This document shows positions 21,689 through 33,059 of a DNA stretch of 64,000 bases, piece by piece. Both the position numbers and the translations under genes were made by a program. The stretch is from NCBI GenBank assembly GCA_030549175.1, contig JAUKUA010000001.1, positions 7,502,001 through 7,566,000 of the forward strand, read 5' to 3'. How positions within the stretch are numbered: the first letter of the stretch is position 1; each line of letters starts with the position of its first letter. The DNA is from Lasiosphaeris hirsuta. Its lineage: Eukaryota; Ascomycota; Sordariomycetes; Sordariales; Lasiosphaeriaceae. Below the pieces are notes generated by a model. The model saw only the letters and a program-made list of their open reading frames with translations, searched no databases and was not told the origin of the DNA.

Positions 21689-24484
21689 TTACCCCCTTCC
21701 CCCACGGCTCGGACCAGTTGGCCCCCTCGTGATGTTCGGACCGGTCCCTATCCCGGTGAGCGTCCTCACGAACCAATGCGGCCAACTCTCCGTCTCCAGC
21801 ACCGCCTTGAGCTCATCGGCGCGCCGCTCCAGGTCCTCGACCTGCTCTTCAAAGTGCGCCACGCCGTCCTCAACGTCTAGCACCCGCCCGACGAGCGCGT
21901 TAATCTCGTACTCGAGCTTGGCCACGAGGACCTCGACGTCCTTGACCGCCTCGGCCAGTCGGGACCGCTCCTCGGCCACCAGATCGCCACTGTTGCGGTA
22001 TATGCGCTGGTACGTGTCGCTCACAGCCAGGTACAGGGCGTGGAGCTCTGTCTGCTGCCGGCTAAACGTGTCGTCCAGCGCCTCCACGTCAGCAATCTTG
22101 GCTGTCACCCACGGCGCCAGATCGGTTTGCAGGGACAGAAGGCGGTCGTAGAGGTCGCGCGCTAGCTCCGCCTGGGTGAGGAGGGCTTCGGTGCTCGACA
22201 GGCCGAAGGCGTCCGAGGAGGCATCCGCGAGGTCGATGATCTCGTGCCAGCGTAGGACGGCATCTTCAGCGTCACCAAAGGAGAGGCGTCGCGGATACCG
22301 TGCGTCGTTTGGGCGGCGGCAGATGACGCCGTCAGGCCCGTCAATGCTATGGCGTCGCTGCAGGAACACGTGAGAAACATCTGTATTCCGCTCGGCGCAT
22401 CTTGCTTGGACTTCGTTCTCATCTATGACGGAACCAGCGGCCGAGACATCAGTGCTCACAATCCCTTTCTGGACCGCGGTATGGTAAGACTCGGTAGAGG
22501 CGTCTTTCTCTCTCCCTGGCCTCGGCTGGTCCAGCGTCCGAGGGCTATCCTTCGTAGGAGCTGACCGAGTGGGAGTAAGGTTTATTGCATGTGCCGAGTC
22601 GTTGGCTTCTCTTTCCTTAAAAGCATTGAGGTATTCCTCCGGCTTGGTTTTCCACGTAAACGCCCTTCCCACCGCGACAGGACTTGACAAGGCGGCGGAA
22701 GACTGCGCCAAGGTCCCTATACCTGAAGCCGTATACCCGCCCATGCTTGGGTCTGGGCCCTCATCTTTCGAGGGACGACTGGCGTGACCCCTCAATCCAC
22801 CTCCGACCGCATCTCTGATACGCCCAAACCCGGAGCGCGCATCGCTTACTTTCCCCGCGACACTCTTGAAGACCGTTTTCCGCAGGGCGTCCTTGTCACC
22901 GGGAACATCAGCCATAGCCGGCGCTGAGCCCGGCGGTGGTCCCAAATACAGCCCGGGCGAGTCTTCTTTCCTCCTAGCGTCCGACTCATCCTCGATTGGC
23001 GCCGATTGTGTTCTTCTGCTTCCGGACTGGGAGCCGTTTTCGTCTTTGAGCTCTTTTGTGAATGGTGGCATGGAATGCTCATGATCCTGTGGCGTCCTCC
23101 TGGGTTTCCCATGCCAAAGCCACTTTGGCCGTTCGCCGCTGGCTAAGCTGATAAACTTATCCAAGTCCAGCGTTTCGATGTCCCCGATATTTCCCTTGTC
23201 GCGGCCACCTACCATGCCGATAACAAGCTCACCTCTCTTCCCGCCAATCTCAGCAACCGTTGACTTGACGGCCTTTTGGACACCCCACCCTCCTTCTCCT
23301 GCGGCGGCCTTGGCCGTCACGCTGTGCAGCTTTAGCAATGTCTGTCGGTCCAAACGGCGGGTCTTCTCCAGCTTGTAAGCCTTTTGGAAGTAGCCGATGC
23401 CCCTTTTAGTCGCGTCGATGTCAAAGACGTCCTTAGGGACGGGTGCGCCATAGTAACTCAGCCGGTTCCTCGCGCCCATCAACGTACCCAGGAGAGCTGC
23501 AACAGTGGTCGGGCCCAATATGCCGTCGGTTGGCTCGACGTTGAAGTATTCCGAGCCGATTTCGGTCCACCAGTTATTGATGGCCGTCTCGGTCACGTCG
23601 CAGAGCAAGCCGTCAATGTATTCCTGGTCGAGTTTTCCAAAGATGAAGAGGGCCACCTGGCATAGTTTTATTAGTTCCAAAACAGCCTTGAAGAAGACTA
23701 TCTTGTCGCTAGTCTTGTAGAGCTGCATGAACTTGGCCTGGGTCGCAGGCGTCGGGTCAGACAGAGTCAGGCCCGATCGTCCTGAGCACCCCAACCGTTT
23801 CAAGTCCTCGTTAACGATGAATATTTGGCGATGCTTCCGTATGTCGCCGTCTGGGACCGGAATTACGGTTAGGGCCGAAGGGAAGCCGCTGAGGTTGATG
23901 ATCATGAGCTCTCCGATGTCCGTCTCCTTCGGGCGGGCATGGTACTGCTGGATAGCCTTGAAGTAGAGCCTCAACCTCTGAGACCAATCCTTTTCTTCGG
24001 AAGGCACCTCCAGCACGCCCACGACCATCGAGTGTTTTGGGTCACCCGTATAAGTGACGATGACCAAAGTAGGAGACTGGCGCGAGCAGGCCCATTGCTC
24101 AACCAAGTAGAGCTCGTAGCCATAGAGGACACGCTTCCGCTCGATGACGGTAACTGATGGGTCCTCCTCCAAAAATCTGCATTCCGGCTTTAGCTGAGGC
24201 CCGTGGAATAGCCGTAGACAGCAAGCTCACCTAAAAGCGACGGGGTCTGGCAAGACCACTCGGCGTCGCTGGGGAGCTGGGGGAGCCATGGGGGGGCTCT
24301 CCATGGCAGCTGCAGCACCGTCAAGCCTCGGACCGGCTGACACTACCTGCGGCGTATCGAGTACGGTCGGCCTCGGGTTCGAGTTCGGCGGTTGGCGCGG
24401 CTGCTGAGAGTTTATCCTTGCCAGGGTAAGGTCCTCCTCTCTGTGTGCCCTCCCGTCGAGGGCGCCTGGGAATCTGAGCGACAT
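21689..24484 (-). CDS. STB6/STB2-like protein (putative Sin3-associated)
   Basis: Two exons, complement(join(21689..24176,24231..24484)), 913 aa; the 54-nt intron joins DPVAFR to FLEEDPSVTVIERKR. The region after residue 85 (YGYELYLVEQWACSR...VIVTYTGD) resembles the N-terminal domain shared by yeast Stb2/Stb6, proteins found by binding to the corepressor Sin3. Near residue 300 a peptidoglycan-binding-like helical module occurs (VEPTDGILGPTTVAALLGTL). The middle (about 420-660) is disordered and Ser/Pro-rich. The last 130 residues form a coiled coil (VEVLVAKLEYEINALVGRVL, then EEQVEDLERRADEL). Nuclear corepressor function is inferred from the family name only. The gene is complete and ends close to TIM10. 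Confidence 0.72.
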
Positions 24485-25595
24485 GATTTGTGGCTTCGCG
24501 TAAGCGGCTCGACGACACACATTGCGGGAAATGGCAGCAAGCGCAACGCGGGCTACGCACTTGCTACGTGTGCTTCATCCGGGGCCAGTGGCGGTGAGAG
24601 CGTGCACAGCTGAGATGGAACAGGATAAGCGCAGTTGGCAAGAACCTATGTTCCTATGCTCAGTTTGCAGCTCTCTAAATGTGGATTGTGTAGAAACACA
24701 AAAAGGTATAAAAGCAAGGGATTGCATGTGATGCGGCAGACGGTAGTAGTGATGCAATCAGGCAAGACAGCTGCCAGCTTCCCCGCGCTTATCCAGTCCC
24801 TGCCATACTAAGGCTCACAATCGGTTCCTGGGTCAGGCTCTTCATGGTCCAATCCCTGTTCCGTCAGTGTGCCCGTTAGCGCGGGACTTCCTGAAGCCTG
24901 GAAGCCATGGAAACACAGAACTACACGGCATCGCTGAGTGCTGAATGCTGAAACCACTTTAACGGTTGTTATAAAAGCCTTCGGTATTATTCTAGTTCTT
25001 CTTCTTCTTCAATATCAGATAGGTCTTTTGATATCCTGTACAGGCCATTTTGGATTCCCAAATGCCCTGGTACCTTGGTACACACGGTAACAGTAAGCCA
25101 GTCCCAGATTGTATATGATACCCTTGTCTGCAATAGTCTAGAATACGTTTTGAGGCCTTGAAAACAGATGTTCATTCTGAAAAGACGCGAAATAGGATTT
25201 GGGACGGAAAACATACCACGAAATACGCATTTATGAACTACTTCAAGCTCAGGCAAGCAGTTTACTCTCTCTAGAATTGCATGGAGCATACCCCATAGTA
25301 GTACATGTACTTCGTAGTGGGGTCGTAGGTCAGGTGCGTCACTGGTGCGGAGAATGGCACTCTTAGCGCGTGCTGAGTGGATTCATGTAATCCCGCCCGC
25401 AGCACCACCTCCACTCTCCAACACTCAAACCCTTGGGACTCTCTAGTGAGCCTTCCTGATCTCATCTTCCCCGACGACATATATCCAACGTTGACACATT
25501 CAGAAGTACGCGAGCTCTCTGCTTGGGTGATGCAAGCACATTGGGCCACCCAACAGTGGCAATACTCAACGCCATCGCTGCGATAGACAGCAGCC
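24485..25595. promoter_or_regulatory. Divergent region between STB6-like gene and RMD5
   Basis: 1.1 kb with two oppositely oriented starts at its ends. ORFs within it are short and lack family features. No RNA gene identified. Confidence 0.5.
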
Positions 25596-26984
25596 ATGGA
25601 TGACAACAGAACAACGGGCATGGATAGCCTCCAGCACGCCCTGGCCGAGGTGAACAAGATGCGTAGACTGTCTACTGCAGTAGACCATGTCGATAAAATC
25701 ATTGAGATGCTCAGCGCAGCAAGGGAACAGGTCGCTGCAACACTGGACCCCCACACCACGAGCCTGACCATGACGAAACTCCAAAACCCGACCAAGGTCG
25801 CCTTCGACAGGGTAAACGATGACTTGAAGGAGGTCTCAGGAGCACATAAGAAGCTAGGGAGAGCTTTGGACAAGGTAGGAGCCCATCTTGACGTATTCTG
25901 GTCCGATACTCACCTCTCGGCATAGCACTTCCCCCTCAAGCCGTTGCCATCCGATCACGATGCTATGGCGGAATACCCCGACCTTATAAACCGAGCGATC
26001 GCTATGCATCTACTCCGTGAAGGCCAATTCTCCGTGGCCTCAACCTTTATCGACGAAGCCCAGGACGCATCCGCACACCATGCTCCCTACCAGCGGCTGG
26101 ATGCCGAGGGCACCCCTGATGACGATCTCGACGAGCTTATGGACGAAGACTACCCAGACGTCAACGCATCTCCCTTCACGACGGCCTCGACGAACGAACA
26201 CCAAGACCTCTCGTCACTTCAGTCGCAAGAGCTACAAACGAAATTCGCTGAAATGTACAGCATTCTACAAGAACTAAAGGCTCGGAATCTGGGGCCGGCC
26301 ATAGAGTGGGCCAGGTCCAACTCGGTCGAGCTGGAGGCCCGCGGTAGTAACCTTGAGTTTGAACTGATCAAGCTCCAATTTGTGTGGCTGTTTAAGGGGC
26401 CTCTCGTCAATGGTCTGCCCGATAATGAACGGAACGGGCGGTCCGGCGCGCTGGACTACGCTCGCCACAATTTTGGCAGGTTCCAGGGGCGCCACCTTGC
26501 CGAAATCGACCGGCTTGCTGGAGCCATGGCCTTTGCCTCCAACATCCCCGATTCACCCTACAGGCAAGATTTTGCCATCGACGGTGCCTTCATGGACGTC
26601 GCATCGTCCTTCACGCGCGAGTTCTGCAGCCTCCTCGGCCTCTCAGCCGAGTCGCCCCTCTATATTGCTGCAACCGCCGGTGCCCTGGCCTTGCCGTACC
26701 AGATGAAGTTTGTGGAGATGTCCAAGGCTAAGGGGACTGAATGGACGACAGCCAACGAGCTCGCGTTCGAAACGCCCCTCCCTGAGCGCATGCTCTACCA
26801 CAGCATTTTTGTGTGCCCCGTCGCCAAAGAGCAAACGACGGAGGCGAACCCGCCCATGATGATACCGTGTGGCCATGTACTCGCCAAGGAAACGCTGCAA
26901 AGGCTTTGCAAGGGAAGTCGCCTAAAGTGCCCATACTGCCCGTCGGAGGGTCAGATTAAGGATGCGCGACAGATAATTCTGTAG
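25596..26984 (+). CDS. RMD5: GID/CTLH E3 ubiquitin ligase subunit Rmd5 (Gid2)
   Basis: Two exons, join(25596..25874,25926..26984), 445 aa. The 51-nt intron joins GRALDK to HFPLKPLPSDHDAMAEY, giving the continuous RMND5-type N-terminus. Domains: N-terminal helical region (1-100), LisH-like LINRAIAMHLLREGQFSVA (about 113-131), CTLH (LQTKFAEMYSILQELKARNL and following), CRA-type helices, and a C-terminal degenerate RING: VCPVAKEQ...MMIPCGHVLAKE...LKCPYCPSE. Rmd5 pairs with Gid9/Fyv10 to form the catalytic RING dimer of the GID ligase, which degrades gluconeogenic enzymes in yeast. Length matches (yeast 421, human 391). The first exon alone looks like an unrelated small ORF, so automated annotation may miss it. 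Confidence 0.94.
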
Positions 26985-27839
26985 GGGGGTGGGCTTGGAG
27001 GTTCAATAATGAGAAATGACGGGATAGTAGGTTAGGACGGCGTAACGGGCGGAGTGTAAACACACGTAATGGAGGACTCGAATATATCCAAGACTTCTCG
27101 TTGTCTTGTTAAGTGACCTGACTCTGGTTTACTTGTTGGTGCTTGATACTGAAAAAGTCACCTTAGGTCCGTTGAGAGGTCTCTAGTACGCAGGTTTGCA
27201 ACGCAGGAATTCCTCGTGGCAGAGAAAATAGAGTATTCAAGCAAGGCCTGGGGCTTTCTCGCTGCGCAACTTCCCACCTAAAGATGCATTTTGAAACCAG
27301 AGATATTTTTTAAACTTCAAGCCTGGCTTCATTGGAATCGGAGAGACCATTTGACAGACCAAAGACGCCTTTTGAAATATTATATATGCTCTTCCTTCGA
27401 GTCTGTGAGCCCTTTCAACATACAAAAATAAGCCTTTTAAATTGTTGAAGATATTTCCTTTTTTGGAGCCTCCCCCCTTTTCTGACTCATATGTCACTAC
27501 TCTGTAGTGAACATATGATTCGGAGAGCACGAAGGGGAGCACGAGGTTTGGAAGATGTGGTGTTGTTGAAGTGGTTCAATATAATGGCTTGTTCGAAGAC
27601 ACGCTACATTCTGCTCGACGGGGGGCATATAGACAGATGACGGCGTCTGCTGCATGTCTCCTGGCTGCTTGGCATAGAGCGTAGGTGCTAGATATCAGGT
27701 TAAATCAAGCACCCCCTACTATATTCCGTGGCAGACGAGGGAAGAGCCATCTTATCCTTGCGATGCCGAATAGCACGGAGCTCCTCCCCACGTCCTACAT
27801 CCCTTTCACAAGGGGGCCTCAGACCTACCAAAAAAAGCC
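26985..27839. other. Intergenic between RMD5 and tRNA-Gly
   Basis: 855 bp, relatively AT-rich at 27270-27480. A minus-strand ORF there (27237-27542) has no protein-like features. Nothing else seen. Confidence 0.55.
27828..27839 (-). terminator. Oligo-T terminator of tRNA-Gly
   Basis: On the minus strand this is seven T's directly after the tRNA 3' end, the expected Pol III stop signal. Confidence 0.75.
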
Positions 27840-27910
27840 TGCGCCAGCCGCGAATCGAACGCGGGGCCCATCGATGGCAACGATGGATTTTACCACTAAA
27901 CCACTAGCGC
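27840..27910 (-). tRNA. tRNA-Gly (anticodon GCC)
   Basis: 71-nt intronless tRNA. Acceptor GCGCTAG (27910-27904) pairs with CTGGCGC with one G-U; discriminator A at 27840. D-arm TGGTTTAGTGGTAAAAT, anticodon loop TTGCCAT with GCC, and T-arm CCGCG-TTCGATT-CGCGG are all canonical for eukaryotic tRNA-Gly(GCC). A T-run terminator follows at once. Confidence 0.97.
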
Positions 27911-28385
27911 TTGCTGACTGATTTGGTGGCGATGGGCTCGCAAGACTGGATCCTGAGTGGATTCGGGAAGGGCGTGCTTCCAGCACTGAAAATGTGTGCG
28001 AGTTTGAAGTGAACTAATTGATTGCTGGAGTGGGTCGGACTTGGACTCCCTAGCCCTAGCACTTTAGATACGTCGGTCGAGTGTCGGGGACAAGGAGAAG
28101 CGGAAAACCAACCGCAGCTGCGACGGCTTGAACAGCCCAAATGCAGGGCACAATACAATGCGGTACGGGGATTCAGCACCAGGATCCAGTTACCATTTCC
28201 CATACAACCCTCCTGACCTTCTCGCTAATTATTCCCCGACCGGCCAGCACCTACCCGCTGCTCATTCTATCTCTACTCTACAAGTTGTATGCAAACCAAC
28301 GACAGATAACCCATGGCCCATACTGAATACAAAACAGGTAGTCTAGTAAAGCAAACGAAAATGCGGCAGCCGTGCGTTGACCCCT
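27911..28385. other. Intergenic between tRNA-Gly and SAC1 3' end
   Basis: 475 bp holding the upstream flank of the tRNA and the 3' flank of SAC1. No further feature seen. Confidence 0.55.
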
Positions 28386-30614
28386 TCATTCGATCCTCTT
28401 CTTCCCCTCTTCCGCATTAATATACCGTGCCGTACTAAGGCCACGCTCGTGTCTAGCGACAAGCGGCCCCAAGATCTTATCCTTGCGCACCTTGCCGATA
28501 GTTTCGAGATATCCTTCAGTCGCCCATGGCCGCGGATTGAGCTTGGGCCAGTTGACCTATTTGTTGTTAGTGTCTTTGAATCGGGTGGAAGTAAAGGGGC
28601 GTGACCCACAAAGAGCATGCCGTTGCTGAAGATGAAAACCAACGACCACGCCGCCACGATGGTCCAGAAAATAAGGAATAACCTGAGCGGCCACACCGTA
28701 GAGCCGGGCAGGCGGGGAGTGAAGAACCCGACGAAAATGAAGAACAAGCTAAATGCGGCAACATAGGGAATAGCTTGGATCAGCACAGGGCGACGGTCGG
28801 CGAACACCAGGCTCGAGCCGATGTTTGAAGCAGCAGGCGAGTATGCGCCCAAGAACAAGTCGAAGGCATCTTGTCGTGGCCCGTCCAAAAAGTTGTTTTT
28901 GCAGTACCGCATGACAGCTACTTTGCCATCTTGTAGGGAACCACCCGTGGTCCGCTTGCCGAGGCGCGTGAGGTCCGTCTTCATGGCGCCGGTACCCGAG
29001 TAGGCATTCGAGACGGTGTCGGCGTTGTCGGCCCAGAGATTCCGGAACATGAACTCGAAGGCCGGGTCCTCATCCGCAAACCGACGGCCCTTCTGCATCA
29101 GGCCGCAGTCGATAAACATGCGGTCGAGGGTCCACCGGGCTAGCATGCTTTGTACGACGTTGGTGCGGTCAAGACAGTCCATGCAATTGGTGCGCACAAC
29201 GCTGGTCTGCATGTTTCGCACCTCGAGACGGCCGTCAATGCGGCTTGCCGGCATGTCGACGGCGCGGAAATACTGCTGGGCGATCAGCGCATCATGCATC
29301 CGGTCGATGAGTAGCTGGGCGCGGTGCATTTGGAGACCCTTAGTCTCAGTGTGGAAGTCAAAGTATATATAGTGCAGCCGGTCGAACTGTGATTGCTTCG
29401 ACCCGGCAGTTTCGATGGTATGGAACTTCTCGTCAGTCCGCTGGTCAGCCTGGACGTGCTCCTTGGGCGCCGTCACGAGCGCCTGCACTATGTCCTCGTA
29501 TGCCTTCTTGATGCGCATCTCGCGGCCTTTTTGGTTGACCAGGTTGACCAGATAGTTATCGCCGTAGATGCGAATCTGCTCATCGAAATGCGCCTTCGCG
29601 GCCGGCAAGGCTGCCTCAATGCCCCGGACCTGAATTTTGGGAGTATATTTGAGGGTATTGACCTCCGCCCAGTATGCAGGAACGCTGCCGCGGGTCTGCA
29701 CGTACGATAATGTTTGTACCTCCTTGCCCTCGGCACCGCCCCGTGTGCCGCTCTGCATGTCGTTGCTCCCAGCAAAGCCACCCAAGCTGCTGCCGCTGTC
29801 ATTCAGAACAACGATCTGTTCTGTCTCATTGTAGTTTGCCGCGTGGCCCTCATCGTCTAGGCCGCGGGTGAGGTAACGTGTGCCGGCGCGGTGCCTCGAC
29901 CGCCTCGAGATGAGAACGATAGTTAGAGGAGTGCCCCTAAAGGTGGTCGGGATAATCTCAAGCACGCCGAACATGACAGGCAGGATGAATGGGTCGATGC
30001 CCGGCTGGGGGGCGGGCTGGCCACGACCACCATGGGTGCGGAAATCAATCATGTCAGACTGGATGAAGCGATTCCAGAAGAAGCGCTCGTCGGTCCTCGA
30101 CCACAATGAGCTAGAGGTATCTTGTTGTGACTGGCGCTGGAACGAACTGGTGAGGTCGATTGAGTAGGAAAAGTACATGGGCGCCGTCTTGATGAAGCCC
30201 TTGAGAAGAGCGAGGAACTTGTCCTCGTCGGGGTCACGGATTTGGCGCTCGCGCAGAGGGAGGAAATCGGTAGAAACAACCTTGTAAACCATATGCCCCC
30301 GAAGGCGGCCAACTGGCTGGGCCTTGGTAATGACGATGATGTACTTGTCTGTGATGTGTCCTGTTAGCCATGGCGGGGCATCGAGACAGCTAACACGAGG
30401 CGTTACCCAGCCGCAACTTGATGATGCCCAGGATGCCGGCGATGCTCGTCACGCGCGATACGCGCTTGCCGGACAAGAGGGAGGCATCGCCGAGGCGGAT
30501 ATCACCCGTGGGCCTATCGACGCTGAGAGCGGGGGCGTTGGGGCTGGAAGGGGACGAGAAAATGTAAGAGTCGGGCGCGGCCTGGACGTTGATGTCGCGG
30601 TAGGGGAGCGTCAT
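28386..30614 (-). CDS. SAC1: Phosphoinositide phosphatase Sac1
   Basis: Three exons, complement(join(28386..28556,28610..30348,30407..30614)), 705 aa; introns 53 and 58 nt, the downstream one with a CTAAC branch. The Sac domain spans about 60-540, with the catalytic C-X5-R motif RTNCMDCLDRTNV (nucleophile Cys458). Two C-terminal transmembrane helices follow: IQAIPYVAAFSLFFIFVGF and LRLFLIFWTIVAAWSLVFIF. The protein ends with the lysine-rich tail EEGKKRIE. Sac1 is the ER/Golgi enzyme that dephosphorylates PI4P. The last exon was recovered by splicing NGMLF to VNWPKLNPRPWATEGYLETI, the conserved Sac1 end; reading through the intron gives a spurious tail. It is divergent from a Rab5 gene. Confidence 0.96.
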
Positions 30615-31468
30615 GGTGATGCAACCGAGTACGCCGAGCGGCAGACCACTGTCAAAAGAGGGAAAGAAGAAGAGATAGAAGCGCCGAGTCGAGTTATAAT
30701 TGCATTGCCCCTGGGGAAAAAGATGCTACAATGTGCTGCGGCGGTATGGCGCACTTGTGTATTTAATTGTGAGAGTTACTTGAATTGCTGAGGCATGTTC
30801 TCTCATGGCCTTGCACACACCAGGTCCAGGTCCCACCAGCTAGCGTTGCGTTGTTGCCAGCTTTTGGAATTTGCCATGTACCACCCGTCATCCTTGTCAA
30901 TGCCGGCTGGCAAGGAGTGGCGCAGCCCAGTCTTGGCGGTATTTAGGAGAGTTGGGATCACGTGAATGTGCACAGACTGCTGAGCAGCGCCTGCGGTGGT
31001 CCATCGACTTGCTTTCGACCTGCTTTGCCTCGCCTGCCTGACGTGTGCAGCAGCGGGACTAGCAGCAGGCCAGCAACAGCGGGACCCACTTGTTCACTAG
31101 CGAGCACTGGCCCAGGCTGCCACCCTCCCAATGACCCTCGCCCGCCAACCCGGCAGCCCTGTCTTGACAATTCCGGTTGAGGTCCCGTGGTTCCATTCAT
31201 CAACAGCATCTCTCGGCCAGCGTCGACAGTTTTGTCCATTTGCTTCATCTCTGATCACTCTGCCGCCGTGCCCACGCCCTGTCGATACCCCTTCCACAGT
31301 GAGAAGCGTGCAGCGCCCTTCCGCAATCAACGGCCCAGTTGCTGTTATCGCCTACCCTCCGCCAACGCCCGCAGTTCGACCTTGACGGCGCCGCCATCGC
31401 TAGCGCCCTCAGTATCGAACCCCATCTCAATCCCCTCCCATCCACATCCACGTCACATATCAACCGCC
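30615..31468. promoter_or_regulatory. Divergent promoter region, SAC1 / Rab5
   Basis: 854 bp between two oppositely read genes of endomembrane traffic. No coding sequence recognised. The Rab5 leader near 31380-31465 is C/A-rich. Confidence 0.55.
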
Positions 31469-32296
31469 ATGGCTACTCGAGGACCCCCGGGCGCGCGTGG
31501 TGCCGGCAACCGCTTCGCACAGTTCAAGCTTGTACTGCTGGGTGAGCAGGCCCGGTCCGGATATCGTGGAAAATGGTGCTGACTCGGTGCAGGTGAATCC
31601 GCTGTGGGAAAGAGCTCGATAGTGTTGCGATTTGTCAAGGTGAGCCAACCCTCAGCTGCGGAGGGGTCGGCACGACACAGCAGCTGATGACTGGCATCTA
31701 GGATCAATTCGACTCGTACAGGGAATCTACCATCGGCGCGGCCTTCCTTACACAGACCATCTCACTCGATGAGAACACCACAGTCAAGTTTGAGATCTGG
31801 GATACAGCAGGCCAGGAGCGGTACAAGTCCCTGGCGCCCATGTACTACAGGAATGCCAACTGTGCGGTAGTTGTCTACGATATTACGCAAGCCGTATGTC
31901 AGCGCTGCAAACCCCATGTCTACCGTTTTCACTGACCCTAGATTTTAGTCGTCGCTTGACAAGGCAAAGGCGTGGGTAAAGGAACTTCAGCGCCAGGCCA
32001 ATGAAAACATCATCATCGCACTCGCAGGGAATAAGTTGGATCTCGTAACAGAGCAGCCCGATAAGCGGGCGATTCCGGCCGCCGAGGCCGAGGCGTATGC
32101 AAAGGAGGCTGGTCTTCTTTTCTTTGAGACGTCGGCCAAGACAGCCGAGAACGTGCGGGAGCTGTTTACAGCCATTGCGAAGAAACTACCACTGGACCAG
32201 GTGGGTCCGAGACACGCCCGTCCTGGCCAACGGCCAGGCGTCAGTCTAGCCCCGGAGGGAGCAAACACCCAGGTCGGAGGGCCATGCGCATGCTGA
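31469..32296 (+). CDS. Rab5-family small GTPase (Ypt5/Vps21 type)
   Basis: Four exons, join(31469..31541,31593..31639,31702..31893,31949..32296), 219 aa; introns 51, 62 and 55 nt. G1 is GESAVGKSS (25-33), switch I has STIGAAF, G3 is WDTAGQER with the catalytic Gln at 78, G4 is GNKLDL and G5 is ETSAK. The Rab5-specific sequence [15 protein letters not shown] is present. The tail ends GGPCAC, a CXC signal for double geranylgeranylation. Rab5 proteins control early endosome fusion and recruit PI3-kinase. A short N-terminal extension ([16 protein letters not shown]) is usual in filamentous fungi. The four-exon structure with very small early exons is typical of fungal Rabs. Confidence 0.97.
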
Positions 32297-33059
32297 GCGT
32301 AGCCCCCGGAAGGTCCGGTTGGCTGCGGAGTGGGCTGTATTCGCCGGGTGAGACGGCTGTGTAGTGGGTGGTGGCGATGAGGGGCGATTAGAGGAGCATG
32401 AGCATGAGCATGAGCATGGTTGACACAGCTGTAGAGATGGGCCATTGATAGAGCTGGTCACCTTGTGCTGAATTGCGTGGACGGCCAGGGGAACGTCGAC
32501 ATATCTCGAGCGGAGTCTGCGGTAAGATGGCTCTCGTCCCATTTTAATACCTCTTTTTGATGGGTTTTCTATCATTGTCTCGACGTTTATGTTCGGGACG
32601 GAAGCGCACACACATGCCGGGTTGGCATGGCAGATAGCAGCGCGTTGGTGGATTCCATGTTGTTGTACAGTAGGCAGATGGAACAACAGCTTGCCATGGA
32701 CGCCTGGTAATACTAATTGTTGTTCACCATGTTTTGAAACCCAACGGTCCCAATGGTGCTGTCGTGACTGTGCGGCTGCTTTCCTGCTTTCATAGTTTCC
32801 AGGCTTGGTTTGTAGGGTGCCGCGGCCAGAAGGCCTGCGGTTCCTCGGCGGCCCCTGTTGGCTACGGGACGTGCCGGGACCTGGCAGGCGAGGCAGGCCG
32901 CTGGCAGCCCTGGTGGCCCCACTGGCAGCTGGCAACCTCGACGTCCCGGAATCTTGCCGAGCTCTTTTCTGCTCAGCAGCAATTCTCCGCTTGAATCCGC
33001 CAAAACACCACCACCCACCCGACCATTCAATCGCGCCTCGCTGGCCGCTCCATTCCCTC
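32297..33059. other. Intergenic between Rab5 and MIC60
   Basis: 763 bp with a (GAGCAT)4 microsatellite at 32394-32417. No gene recognised; the 3' part is the MIC60 promoter. Confidence 0.55.
32394..32417. repeat. Hexamer microsatellite (GAGCAT)x4
   Basis: Four perfect head-to-tail copies of GAGCAT, about 100 bp past the Rab5 stop, likely within its 3' UTR. Confidence 0.9.

Noticed and set aside
27237..27542. 101-codon minus-strand ORF
   Set aside because: AT-rich Lys/Phe-rich product, no family features, no flanking exons.
28343..28600. C-terminal reading of SAC1 without the last intron
   Set aside because: The spliced frame reproduces the conserved Sac1 end and has GT, CTAAC and AG signals; the read-through has no similarity to Sac1.
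30324..30791. 155-codon plus-strand ORF
   Set aside because: Antisense to the first exon and promoter of SAC1; no protein features.
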